NCBI GenBank assembly: GCA_027422505.1
Contig: JAPQWV010000753.1
Span: 1 to 64,000 of the forward strand
DNA: 64,000 nt
Direction of reading: 5' to 3'
Source of the DNA: Craterostigma plantagineum
Taxonomy: Eukaryota; Streptophyta; Magnoliopsida; Lamiales; Linderniaceae
The notes beneath the pieces were generated by a model that saw nothing but the letters and a program-made list of their open reading frames with translations, had not been told where the DNA came from and ran no database searches. Of the stretch, positions 46,801 through 58,230 are shown one piece after another; position 1 is the first letter of the stretch, and each line of letters begins with the position of its first letter. The position numbers and the translations under genes are program-made.

Positions 46801-48867
46801 TATAATTATTTAATGTAATTGGCGCATAATTTATCCTATGGTGATTTTATAGAAAAATACCTGATTAAATTAAATATTATACTTACTAATCAGTCCCTCT
46901 GAGATTACTTTTGTGATCAGGTTCTGCCATTAGGCAAAACTTAATATTAACTCCCTCTAGTGCTAAATTATCATTATAACCATGAGAGAATTACAGAAAT
47001 AATGTTATTTTGAGATTAGAATTACAAAACTAGTTGAGTTTTTAAACCTGTTACAAAACTAATCACTTTTTTAATTCCAACTATTTTTATTTTCATTTTA
47101 ACCATAAAAATACTTAAAATTACAGATTTTACTATCGTAAATTCCAAATAGCACAACACTTGTTAATAATTAAATTTTTACCCCAACTATTTTAACTCCA
47201 ATATATTAAAAATATGTTACTTAAAGAAATAAATCAAAAAAAATTAAAAACTTGGCATGACCTACCCCTCCGACATGAGTTCGATATCTATGAATATGAT
47301 CGATCAACTTATTCCTTGCATTGGCTCATAGAAACACAATAAAAATTCTTCTACAACTATATTAAGATAAAATATTGATTAAATCAATATATTAGTTAAA
47401 CAATTACTTAAAAGAAATAACTAGACATTGAACTCAAACTATCAACATTTATAAAAATTCATAAAACATTCAAATAAGCAGTATTTGATAAAAACAATTT
47501 CTAGATAAGTTGTCATGAAAAGTCATCATGTTTTTCCTTGAGTGTTTCTTGTGACGGTCCATTTCACATGGATATCGCCGTGCTCGCTTTCGTCCGATTT
47601 TCTCTTTGGACGTAAATAAGGATTGTGTACCACACAACGACATGATGAACCGATCAATCAAAATCAAAAGAGTGAACTTTCAGTATAAAGGAAAGTTCAG
47701 TCATTTTCTCACTCAGTGCGATCGACACCAAGGTTCACCGCCTCGTCCAAGAGCCACCGTCACAGCTAACTTCGGGACTAAAGATTCATCAGCACTAAGT
47801 ATTTATTTATTAAACTAGGGTTCGGTTGAAACTGGTTTTTTTTTTATTTTTGGGTAAATCATTCATCATAAGGCTGAGAGGGTTCATAGAGCGAGATTGA
47901 TGTAATTTCTGTCACATGAATATTGGGTAAATTATTTATTTTATTGGGTGTGCCATCTTCCTCAATTTGTTGGGTAAATCGTTGATCATAATTATATTTT
48001 TGTACGGTTTTTATACTGTTGAATATGTTTATATTTTTTCATTATGTGCATTGAGTTCAACTAGAATTTATTTGATGTTGATGTTATTTTGTCGTCTCGT
48101 GTGATAATTGTTAAGGTTAGGTAATTTAGCATTACTCAACGATCTGTAATTCGGTATATATATGATTAATTTTTTTCTAAATTAAAAATGTTGAAGGATG
48201 ATAGTAACAGAGAAGATGGAATAATGGGAAAAGACGAAAAGACGCTTACTCAAGTCAAGGTGTTCCCCAACAAGATTCGTATCAGTGATCAATAAGTTGG
48301 TTCCTATACTGGGAAAACTGCAAAAGCATAAACTAGAAACTTCAGCGCTTCGCACCTTGGTTCCTATAATGGTATTTTCACTTTATTTTTTCCTGTAAAA
48401 GTATGTTAATTTCTTTTATATAAATGTTAACCATTTTTTTCTTGTAGGCTTGGGTTTACGAAAGAGTTCCAACCTTGCTGAACCTCGTGTTTACATTGCT
48501 CTCCTAGGTTATTTAAGTGGGGAAAGAGCAAAATTACTAGCAATCCAAAAGATGCTGAAAATGCACTAATGGATGTGACGTCTAACAAGGTGGGTTGAAT
48601 TATTGCCAAAACTTTTCTCTTACATATTACTTTAAAATTACTAGCAGAATTACAAGAGGAAAAAAAAACTAAAAAAACTATAATATTAAAAATAAAAATG
48701 CTATTTTTTACGCTATAACGCGTTTTTACGAATTTTTACGTTATTTCACGCTACAAAGCGTGCTACACACGCCTTTTAAAACACTGGCTGAAACACCTCC
48801 AAAACACACGATAATTTGTTAAACTATACTTTGTTTTTGTTTTCGGATTTTATGTAACCAGGTTCTA
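46801..48867. other. AT-rich intergenic DNA
   Basis: Mostly low-complexity. 47580-47815 and 48200-48600 have more balanced composition. The second shows short plus-strand exon-like pieces (KTLTQVKVFPNKIRISD; LGLRKSSNLAEPRVYIALL, preceded by TTTTTCTTGTAG), but I do not recognise a family and cannot build a gene. Confidence 0.4.
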
Positions 48868-49283
48868 ATTAGTAGTGTCAAAGCGGACCGGCGGGGTAGG
48901 CCGACCCGTAGCCCGCCAAAGCCCGCCACAGGCGGGGCGGGGGCGGGCAAGCCCGCCTACTGGCAGGCCTGCAAAATGAAGGCCCGCCCCCCTACAGGCG
49001 GGTAGCGGGCTTAGCCCGCCAGTTTTAAAAAATTAAACGAAAAAGAAAAAAAGAAAAAATAATACAAAAACTGGAAAAAAAAAATAATAATGAACATTTC
49101 AAATCGAAAAATATATCTAATTTAATCGACTTCTTTAATATTAATTTTTTTTTATGTTGTTAAAATATACATCATAATTCACAAACATAAAAATCAATAT
49201 TATTCATTAGTAAATATATTATATAATATAATTATATATATTTTATTTTTGGGCGGACCGCCAAGCCCACGGCCCGCGATGGG
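48868..49283. mobile_element. GC-ended MITE, probably hAT-type, truncating the GH17 pseudogene
   Basis: GC-rich ends made of GGCGGGC/GCCCGCC repeats, beginning AGTGTCAAAGCGG and ending GGCCCGCGATGG, flank an AT-rich middle. The style matches 62164-62575, which begins CTGTCAAACGGG. Exact ends and target duplication could not be settled. It replaces or separates the 3' part of the GH17 coding region. Confidence 0.5.
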
Positions 49284-50841
49284 AATGTAAGTATAGGCAA
49301 GAAAAGGGTATGCATTCAAATAAGGGTGCTCTATCTCTTTAAAGAAATTCAAGAGGGGCTTCATCAGCTGAGCCACGCCTTCCTTGAAAGTGCACGAAGA
49401 GGGAGGAAAAGAGTCGACAAAAACTCCCTGGGAATGTGAAGTTGTGATCTGTACAACGTTTTCTATTCCCAGCTTCTTGGTGGCGTTGTGTACGTTTCTT
49501 ACAGCTCCCAATAAGGCTAATGCCAGGTCGTAATCGCTGCCTCCAAGGACCTCGTTTCCAACTGCTATTCCTACGATGTGAGTTTCGGGCATGAATGCCT
49601 TGACGTTGTCCTTAACCCAGGCAAAGGCGTGGTCTTAATTTGAGCTTATGTCTTTTAAGTAGTCGTTTGGAAGGCCGACGACTAATTCCTGCCCAGTTCC
49701 TTTGAAGGCGTTGAGAACATTGTGGTCTGCGTCGTAGATTCTAACATTCTTTATCATTGCAGCTCTGAGTTGGGTAGCTACTTTTTCGGGTCAAGGGATG
49801 TTATCTGCTATTCTACCGTAGTTTATCCCATATGTTCCAGTGAATGCTGTTGCCGAGTGAGCTGAAAGGAAAAAAGAAAGGCTTAATTATTTTTTTAGTC
49901 CCATAACTTTGGGGTGGTGGCATTATAGGGACCGTTATTTACGGGTTGGCAAAATAGGGACAGTAACTTTTAAAAAAATGGCAATTTATGGACACCATAC
50001 GGTCCGACCCGGTATTTTGACCCATACCCGCTGACGTGGAATCCGACCCGCTGACGTGTTTGCCTACTCAGTACACAGATTTGTGACGGAGGATTGGAAC
50101 CAAATTAGGGTTACCGATTTGTTTTGTTTCCGTCGCTAAAACAGTTGTTTTTTTTTATTATTTTTTTCGACTTTTAGCGACCGTATTTCCGTCGCAAATA
50201 CTCCGTCACAAATCTGTGTACTGAGTAGGCAAACACGTCAGCGGGTCGGATTCCACGTCAGCGGGTATGGGTCACAATACAGGGTCGGACCGTATGGTGT
50301 CCATAAATTGCCATCTTTTTAAAAGTTACTGTCCCTATTTTGCCAACCCGTAAATAACGGTCCCTATAATGCCACCACCCCAAAGTTATGGGACTAAAAA
50401 AATAATTAAGCCAAAAAGAAATCAATAACTACGTCGTAAATCGTAGGAAAAAGTTAAGTAATGCATCGAATCTACCGAAAGTGAGTTTACATAAATAACG
50501 TTTTTCGGGAAAGCTTGTAGAGACATAAGTTGTCTTGTTCATATGAACTCTTGTAGACAAGGAGCTGCATAGAAATTTAACTCCAACTAAATTCAAACAG
50601 CTAAGCTCAAAGAGATAGGCAGTATATAGCAAATTTTCAAACTCACATCACTATAAGGCCTATGAATACCCAACAAAAGAGCAAAAAGAGAAGAGGAAAA
50701 GCAACATAGTTCTTCATTAAGAAAATCCTAACCTCAGCATAAATTGAAATCCAATAATAGCTTATCGAAACAACTACATAAAGGGTTACCTTTAAGCCCA
50801 AACAGGCATACCAAGAACAGTAATTGCAGCGTATTCCTCAT
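49284..50841 (-). pseudogene. GH17 glucan endo-1,3-beta-glucosidase, truncated, two stops
   Basis: Plant GH17 enzymes cut beta-1,3-glucan (callose or fungal wall) in the cell wall. Exon 1 (50841-50790) encodes a typical signal peptide (MRNTLQLLFLVCLFGLK), followed by a GT donor. The intron ends TTTCAG at 49862, and exon 2 starts at 49861 in matching phase. The mature start is TGTYGINYGRIADNIP, then KNVRIYDADHNVLNAF, VGLPNDYL, HIVGIAVGNEVL (with the acid/base Glu) and HPYLNAYPFLAY. Stops interrupt the frame at IP*PEK (about 49795) and SSN*DHA (about 49635). The sequence ends near 49284 at a MITE, before the nucleophile Glu, so about 40 percent of the usual catalytic domain is missing. The intron holds a hairpin MITE. 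Confidence 0.9.
49880..50412. mobile_element. Hairpin MITE, Mutator-like, in the GH17 intron (533 bp)
   Basis: The ends are long inverted repeats starting GGCTTAATTATTTTTTTAG, with arms of roughly 200 bases that match nearly base for base. It is flanked by a 9 bp duplication AAAAAGAAA (49871-49879 and 50413-50421). A 9 bp duplication with long arms suggests a Mutator-type MITE. The middle contains GACGGAG and CCGTCGC-type words. No coding capacity. Confidence 0.88.
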
Positions 50842-51153
50842 CGCCTATCAGATTTTCCTTCCCCTCATTCGAACTAAGAAATCGAGCTTTAGGCTGGTTT
50901 TCTCTGATTAAAAACACCACCCGCCATAAAACAACTTCTCGAATCTCCACAAACCAGAGTAGCAATAATCAAAATCGCACAGGGTTTATGCTCGACAACT
51001 CGCGATTCGTTCCAAAAAATCCGAAGATCATTCAGCTTGCTCATCTTAAACCCTGTGCATCATCATTGAGCTTGCTCATCTCCCCAGTATAAACCCTGCG
51101 AGAACACAAGGTTTAATTTTAGATTCAGGTCCATAAATGCATCATCATTCAGC

Positions 51154-51513
51154 TTGCTCATCTCGACGAAATCATTAAATCACTCGAGGATATCATGTTC
51201 CCCCAATGGCACCTTTATCGGTATTGCAGTTGGGGAAGACATGGCGAAACCAATCCGCGACAATGCGTTGTTTAACAGCGGGAATTTCGTCGACGTGGCA
51301 TCTATCACGAAGGCACGTTGGCCGCCAGGGTATTTTCGACGATCGGGATTGGAAGAACTAGCTTGGGTGCTTTGTGGCACGCTGATGAGTAAGCCCAAAC
51401 ACGTGACTATGAGCAATTGGGAGAATAGAGTTCTTAGTCACGCTCACATCGGGTATGCATATATCGGTACATTTGTTTCTTACAAGACCGGGTACCATCT
51501 TCTCAAAGAGTAG
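51154..51513 (+). pseudogene. Fragment resembling a 3'-5' exonuclease domain (Werner-exonuclease-like)
   Basis: The 119-codon plus-strand frame resembles the second half of plant DEDDy 3'-5' exonucleases (RNase H fold). FIGIAVGEDMAKPIRDN corresponds to the strand and helix after the first half. NFVDVASITKARW and GLEELAWVLCG follow, then KPKHVTMSNWENRVLSHAHI and YAYIGTFVSYKTGYHLL, where the family usually has YAxxDAxxSFxIG. The catalytic Asp of that last motif is Gly here, and the first half with the Asp-x-Glu motif is absent. The assignment is by motif memory only. It lies head-to-head with the GH17 pseudogene. Confidence 0.55.
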
Positions 51514-51682
51514 TGAATAAAGACCAATCAGTCTAATGCCCTCAGTCTTACTGGATTGCAAGCTTACGTTTCTAGGGTTACCTCCGTACATTTCTATTTA
51601 CATTGTTGCAGTCTTATGCAGTCTTATAATCCTAAAGACATATTAGCATTCTTATGCAGTCTTAACATATCTGATTTGGTTC

Positions 51683-54600
51683 TGTTAGGAATATGTCCTC
51701 GAATGCTGTACGAGGATTAGATTGTATAGGGCGTTCGCTTATTTACCATTCGACTTCTTGTGTAATAAAATGTTTTCGTGTGTTTATCGAAAGGCATTGT
51801 TCGTTTATTGATATATGAGTTCTTTACTTAGCATCCGATAATAAATGAACAAATCCAAATGTGTCGAGTTGAGTCACTGTTCTCGATGGGCACGAGAGAG
51901 GAAGGCACCAATGGGCTTTTAACCTCGAACATTAAAAGTCCGTAAGCCTGAGGCTCTGGTGCTGGATTACTGATCACGGCTTATTTGTCGATGACCTATC
52001 GTGTGACGATATCCCGCTTGGAAGCGGAGGTCATGACTTGTGATACGAATCGAATCAAGGGATTGAATCATTAGACGACAACATGGCTTATTACTCGAGG
52101 AGTGTCAATGACCGACGACAACACTATAGTAGTCTACGTGAACCTTAGACCAAAATGGGATTTGACGGAGTTGACTTCGAAGTCTCGACTGTCACTAGTT
52201 CCCCTCGACCCGATTTGCTGTTGCATGGGTCAACAGGCCAGATGCGGTCTTGGTGATGATTTGTGATTGCCGGGTCAGACCACCAAGTACGGATTCACAG
52301 TCTCGTAAGTAATCGAGACAAGTGTCCTATGTGGACGGCAACATGAAATTACGAAATCCTTTGGCAAGGTATTGAACTAACTCATGTGAGACATGAAGGA
52401 TAGTTTGGTAATTTGCCTCGTCTCCTTTTTATTATAGAATCGAGTTTAGTGAGTCTGACATAGACCATGGCTCTCACTCGATTGGGACACAGTTGAAGGG
52501 TTTATAGGTAGTACTATAATCTATACTAAGGTTCTGGAACAAAGACTGGGTCGAAATTCGCACTCGAATCGGGTTACAGTCCAGTACTGCGGGATTGACT
52601 GGGTAACTACGGGACTCTTGGATTCCTTCCTTGCCGATTGAGTCGAACCTAGAGAGTCGGGCTTAAAAAGGTCATTAGCGTGTACTGATAAAGAAAGTGT
52701 TTTTGGGCCTTAACGGGCCTTGGATCGTTGGGCTGCGCCTTAGTGGGCCTCGGGCCGTTTAATGGATCAAAGTCGGACTTCGTATGAAATTAACTTTAAA
52801 ACTTGGGCTTGGCCAAGTGCTTAAAAGGCTTGAGGGCAAAATTGGAATTTAACCCTAAGCTGATTTTTGAATTATACCTTGGGAAGTAATTTCGAAAAAT
52901 AAATATAAATATGGAAATAATATATTTGGAATATTATTTACTTTAAGTTGAAATTTCGAAATTAATCTAGGATTAAGTTTCGATATATATCATATTTAAA
53001 GATACTTAGTTTGACTTGGTATTTAAGTTGCTTGTTTAATAAATAACAAGTTTCCTTAAGTTTGGATTTTGAATTCAAAAGAGAGTAAAATATGGCCAAA
53101 GAATCTCTCTACTTAAGGAGTAAAATTCGAAAGCTGGATTACTATTCACCGCCCCCTTTTTACTTGTCACCGCCCCCTAAAGGGCTTGAAAAGACGTTTT
53201 TGCCCTTATGATATTTAAATTAATTTAAAAAGAAAAAACTAACTAAATATATAATTCCGGTACGAAATACTGAAAACTACATACACAAATAAATTCGAAC
53301 GATCGATCGATACGAACGATCGATTTAACATTTTCGCACCGACCGATCGATATTTTCGGCCCTGCAGTGCGCAGGTCGAACGAAATTTTCGGCAGGGCTG
53401 CGTGCGGGCCGATTGATATTTTCGACCCGGACACTGCCTGGCCGAAAATACTGTTCGGCCCGCACAGGCCCGACCGAAATCTCAGTTCGGCCCGAACAGG
53501 CCCGCCGAAATTTCAGTTCGGCCCGCACAGGCCCGACCGAAATTTCAGTTCAGCCCGTGCACAGGCCCGGCTGAAAATTTCGTTCGACCGTATTTTTATT
53601 TTTTTATTTTTAATACCGAGAGGAATAAAAGTTAAAACCGGAGCAAAGCGGGGGATTGGTCAGGCCTACTGTTCTCGGCCCGGCATTCGTGTGCGCGGGT
53701 CGCGCGCTCGCACACAAGTCGGCCTGATTTGCACCCCCTTGCACGCGCACGCGAGCGACTTACATGTGGCATAATATTAGCTATGTAATTTATACTAATA
53801 AAATTTACATCTATATATAAGGTGGGTGAAACCATGTTGTTTTTCCAATGTGAGACAACAACTCCTCACTTTAAATTCCCTCCAATTAATTCACCTTCAC
53901 AAGACCAAAATAAAGCCCATGTCTCTCAACTTAATATCCCTCCAATTTGGGCTTGTAAATGTGAATTAATTGGAGGGAATTTAAAGCGAAGAGTTGTTGT
54001 CCCACATTGAAAAACAACATGGTTTCACCCACCTTATATATAGATGTGAATTTTATTAGTTTAAATTAAATAGCAAATATTATGCCACATGTAAGTCGCT
54101 CGCGTGCGCGCGCAAGGGGTGCAAATCAGGCCGACTTGTGTGCGAGCGCGCGACCAGCGCACACGAATGTCAGGCCGAGAACAGTAGGCCTGACCAACCC
54201 CCCGTTTTGCTCCGGTTTTAACTTTTATTCCTCTCGGTATTAAAAAAAATAAAAATACGGTCGAACGAAATTTTCAGCCGGGTCTGTGCACGGGCCGAAC
54301 TGAATTTCAGCCGGGCCTGTGCACGGGCCGAACTGAAATTTCGGCCAGGCCTGTGCGGGCCGAGCTGAAATTTTGGCTGGGCCAGTTCGGGCCGAACTGA
54401 GATTTTGTCCGGGCCTGTGCGGGCCGAACTGAGATTTCGACCGGGCCTGTGCGGGCCGAACAGTATTTTCAGCCAGGCAGTGTCCGGGCCGAAAATTTCG
54501 TTCGGCCCACGCACTGCAGGGCCGAAAATATCGATCGGTCGGTCCGAAAATGTTAAATCGAATTTTTTTTTCCGTATCGATCGGTCGTTCGAATTTATTT

Positions 54601-55200
54601 GTGTATGTAGTTTTCAGTATTTCATACCGGAATTATATATTTAGTTAGTGTTTTCTTTTTAATTTAATTTAAATATCATAAGGGCAAAAACGTCTTTTTC
54701 AAGCCCTTTAGGGGGCGGTGACAAGTAAAAAGGGGGCGGTGAATAGTAATTCCCATTCGAAAATCATATCTTTGAGATATTCTTGGGATTTTTGATTCTA
54801 GCTTAGTATAAATAGGCAGCCCTATTCATAGTTTGGGTGAGAAATTTCGTGCTCCATATGAGCGACTTCGTCCATCACAAGGCACAAAAACATACACCAA
54901 ACGCACACACTTTTCTCCCACGCGACAGATCAATTCTGTTTAGCCATCTTTACAGAAACTGATATCGTGGTACACTGGAGGCCGGCGTGACGATCTAGTG
55001 CCATTCACCACCATCGACGTAGTCTTGAAGAAAAGGACGAGGAGCTGCCACTCGCTTCAACTGGTAATTCTCTACGGGTTTGACCAGCCCTATTACGAGT
55101 CTATGTGTTACTCTGATCCGAGCTACGAGGGCAATCGGAGAACCCGGAAACTTTTTGTTCCGGGACGTGGCATCTCCGGGAGACACGGGGTTACCCAACA
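51683..55200 (+). mobile_element. Solo LTR of the CopA family, split by a hairpin element
   Basis: It begins TGTTAGGAATATG, ends TTACCCAACA and is flanked by the 5 bp duplication GGTTC (51678-51682 and 55201-55205). No primer site, gag, pol or second LTR adjoins it, so it is what remains after recombination between two LTRs. Without the 1.6 kb insert at 53134-54754 its length is about 1.89 kb, as in the CopA 5' LTR (1886 bp), and the sequences align throughout. Confidence 0.93.
53134..54754. mobile_element. Mutator-like hairpin element in the solo LTR (1621 bp)
   Basis: Two arms of nearly 770 bases are inverted copies of each other around an approximately 75-base middle near 53935. The tips are CTGGATTACTATTCACC and, inverted, GGGAATTACTATTCACC, followed by CGCCCCC. 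The flanks carry a 9 bp duplication ATTCGAAA(G/A) at 53125-53133 and 54755-54763, and the CopA LTR shows the empty site. Each arm has a GC-rich block of short tandem units containing GGCCCGCACAGGCCCG-type words (53395-53580 and 54270-54500). No transposase. Open frames seen here are by-products of the repeats. Confidence 0.9.
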
Positions 55201-55205
55201 GGTTC

Positions 55206-55420
55206 TCCGTTAGTGCCTTGAACCTTTTGAGCTTCAAGTTTACATCTCATGGTACATAAAGCCCGTACTGCAAGTGATCATCCGTAAAGGTAATGAAGTA
55301 ATACAAATTACCTTTGAATTTTTTACACAAAAAGGCCGATAAACGCCGTATGATTAAACCTCCGTCTGTTTACTTTTGACATAGAATTATGAGTTATATA
55401 TATCATTAGTTGATTAAACA
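55206..55420 (-). pseudogene. Copia integrase scrap beside the solo LTR
   Basis: The minus strand reads YFITFTDDHLQYG and then KRFKALTENL, resembling the start of a copia integrase core and its following helix. It is only about 40 residues long and ends at the solo LTR. It may be the tail of an older element in which the solo-LTR parent inserted; no matching continuation was found left of 51678. Confidence 0.55.
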
Positions 55421-55472
55421 AATGTAACACATTTACTCTCTAAGGCTAGTTGGAGCGACACACCAGCGAACC

Positions 55473-56108
55473 TAGGGGTGTGCAACGATTTTAAAAAACC
55501 GCCAGCATCACACCGAACCACACGGTACACCACAATTAACCGTCTAAACAGCGGTGTAATTTTATGTACTAATCTGCACCGTAATAATGGTTCGGTGTGG
55601 ATTTTTGGTACGAATCGCCGGAACCAAACCGCACTACTAGTGCATTAATAATTTTTCGTAAATATTTAATTTTATTTTATGCTATTATATATTTAATATT
55701 TAGTTTATAAACTCCATTTTTTCGATTAATAAATATTTTTTAGGATACCCGAATATATTAGCGTTAAAATAGGTACGACTCAAATACTAAATAAAAATCG
55801 AGTAGCTATTTATCTTTCAAAGTTCAAATAAGCTCATAAGTTATGATTTGATATATTTCAATATTTTGGTTCTAATATTGTAGTATGTCTTTGTTGATTT
55901 TTTGTTTTGCTTTTTAGGTAATAGGCGTACCATTCACTAAAATATATGTATTTTATTTCAATAAGTTAGAAACCGGAAACCGCTCAAAACTGCACATGTG
56001 GTTTGATTTTTAAAAACTGCAGTTTAAGAATCTTTTCAAAAACAATATATTGCGGTTTGGTGTGGAATTGGCCAATAACCGTCCAAAACCGCACCACGCA
56101 CAACCCAA
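55473..56108. mobile_element. hAT-type MITE, degenerate (636 bp)
   Basis: The left end is TAGGGGTGTGCAACG and the right end GCACAACCCAA, matching at 9 of 11 inverted positions. The flanks AGCGAACC (55465-55472) and CGCGAACC (56109-56116) are an 8 bp duplication with one difference. Subterminal CGGTTTGG/ACCGCACCA repeats pair; the middle is AT-rich. Same end style as the MITE at 31313-32007, but older. Confidence 0.65.
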
Positions 56109-56116
56109 CGCGAACC

Positions 56117-56473
56117 TAAGAGCCACGTGCACGTGGAATGTTAGTAGCGCAGTTTGCAGTTCTGAGGATTTTAGACTTTAGAGTCGTCGGTGATGTGGCC
56201 GTAGGACTGATCTCTAAATGAGCCATGTGATGGCATCTAGCGCTTTGGCAATGTACTTCGCACGGACAACGAGTTAAACACGTACATTGACTTACAATTT
56301 GGTTCTTATACAAAGTCATTCTGAAATGCACACTCTAGCATCAATTTATTCATGTAGATGTATTATAAGACCATTTATTCAAACAGATGTAGTATGTGTT
56401 ATGAGTATCCTCAAATTGTGTTGCTTGCCTTTCATGAAAATAATACTAATAGTTACGAGTGTCAACCTTTTCT
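56117..56473. other. Intergenic DNA, nothing recognised
   Basis: Lies between the hAT MITE and the truncated CopC copy. It contains CCACGTGCACGTGG at 56122-56135, a perfect palindrome holding two CACGTG-like cores, with no gene attached. The open frames here have no recognisable motif. Confidence 0.4.
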
Positions 56474-57000
56474 TATCTTTTCGAGGAATTTAGCGAACGG
56501 ACTTGGACATTGTCCGCTCTCATTATATTTCCATAATATTTGCCACCTTGGTCAGATCTGATAATTTTCACCTTTCTGTCTAATTGTCGCTCTCGGTAAT
56601 AAACACTTCTAATGCGTTTAGCGCGTGAGACTTTCATGTAATAAATAGACATAACCGTAACATGAAAACTCACCAATAAAGGTGATGAAATACTTCTCTC
56701 CACCAAAAGATGGAACATCAAAAGGTCCGCAAATGTTAGTGTGTATAATTTCTAGGAGTTGCGTACTTCTTGTGGCTTTACCTTTATTTGTGTGTTTCGT
56801 GTTGTTTCCTTTAATGCAATCCACACATAACCGAGATCAGTAAATTTCAAGTCTGAAAGGATTTCATTCTTTACGAGTCTTTGTATTCTACCTTTGGAAA
56901 TGTGACCCAATCGTTTATGCCACAAATATCTGAATTTCGTTCAATAATCCACCTTTCATGCCAACATTATGACGCGATATCATAAGAGTCTTAGCGAAGT
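56474..57000 (-). pseudogene. Integrase start of the second CopC-family element
   Basis: Fragments such as MDCIKGNNTKHTNKG, HTNICGPFDVPSF and IIRSDQGGKYYGN correspond to the zinc region and first two catalytic regions of the CopC integrase. The Asp of the first catalytic motif is Asn here (HTNICG against HTDICG in CopC). Frameshifts at about 56620 and 56720, and truncation at 56474 before the Glu. Confidence 0.85.
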
Positions 57001-57204
57001 CCTGATCGAGGTTTAATTTGTATAATTCATCACGAAGCACACCGTAATCGTAAAAAATATTATTATATAAACTGAAACATCCATTACCAACTTAAACGTA
57101 AAACCAGCAGAATCAAATTTTGATAAAGAAACTAAGTTACGGGAAATAGAAGGAACATAAAAGGTCTGAAAAAGTCTAAATGATGCCCAATATTTAAAAT
57201 TAAA

Positions 57205-58230
57205 TCATACTTCTGATTGGTTCAACTGATGCCTTGACTCGATTCCCCATGTGCGAAAACTTTCATTTGGGCTTATGATTTGGGTCGTAAAGAATCCTTT
57301 CATCGTATTAGTAACGTGAATTGTATTGCCAGAATCAATCCACAAAGTATTACGAGCAACTTCAGTTAAGTTTGATTCAAAACATACGAGAGAATTAAGC
57401 ATACCTTTTCTTTCAAATCATGCCTTACGTTAACAATCCTTCTTATGGTGTCCTGATTTTCCACAGAACCCACATCCATTACTCTTCAGTTCCTTCTTGT
57501 GGACTTTGGAAGAAGACGCATTAACTTTCAATGGTCCCTTTCCTTTTCCTTCGACTTTCCAGTTTTCTTGCCAACTCATTGACGACCAATGAGATTAACA
57601 GAATGAGCTCCCTATTTGTTCAACCTCGCCTCCTCTTGAATCAATAAAGTCTACAGTTTTGTCACATTCCATTTATCCTTAATTGTGTTATAGTTAATTT
57701 GGAATGGACCGTACTGAGGAGGTAAGGAGTTCATAATGAACGTCACAAGAAAACTCTCTTCCACTTTCATTCCCATGGCTCCGAGTTTTGCCGCGTCGAT
57801 CATTTCAGTAAGGTGCTCGTGCATTGTACGTGACCCATCAAATTTCATTGCTGTCAGCGTACCCATCAGTGTCCCAGTCTTGACTTATCATTATCAGCAG
57901 TGTCAGAGTGGGCCGTAATTTTGACATATTCCATAAATTCCTTAGCACTTTCAGTATTTTGGGTTGTTGATTTAATGCTCTCCGATACATCATTCACAGA
58001 AACATAAGGCTTAATCTGTTCGATCTTTCCAGTCATCATGGAATGCTCTTTGATCATCAGAGCTGTCATCAGTAATATCATCGGGCTTAGGATACAGTAA
58101 TGCCGAATCAAGGTTCATAACACCTAGGTGAAACTAAACATGTTGAGACCAATCATTACAATTTAGACCGTTGAATTTGACAACTGACGAGGCCTGCGAG
58201 TTAAGAGAGACGGGAGCGAAAGCTGCAAAT
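57205..58230 (-). pseudogene. Gag and protease of the second CopC-family element
   Basis: Collinear with CopC gag (19346-20371) but split into at least four frames. 57402-57205 has the protease site LWIDSGNTIHVTN. The zinc knuckle lies near 57450, with a stop just after it. 57866-57651 has FIMNSLPPQYGPFQI. 58111-57866 has the upstream capsid part. The leader (58231-59377) is non-coding. Confidence 0.88.

Noticed and set aside
48200..48600. Exon-like pieces (for example LGLRKSSNLAEPRVYIALL)
   Set aside because: No family recognised and frames cannot be joined through convincing splice sites; described only as intergenic with exon-like pieces.
53367..53774. A 135-codon frame in the hairpin arm, with a matching minus-strand frame in the other arm
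   Set aside because: Produced by the short GC-rich tandem units and present in both arms because they are inverted copies; composition is not protein-like.
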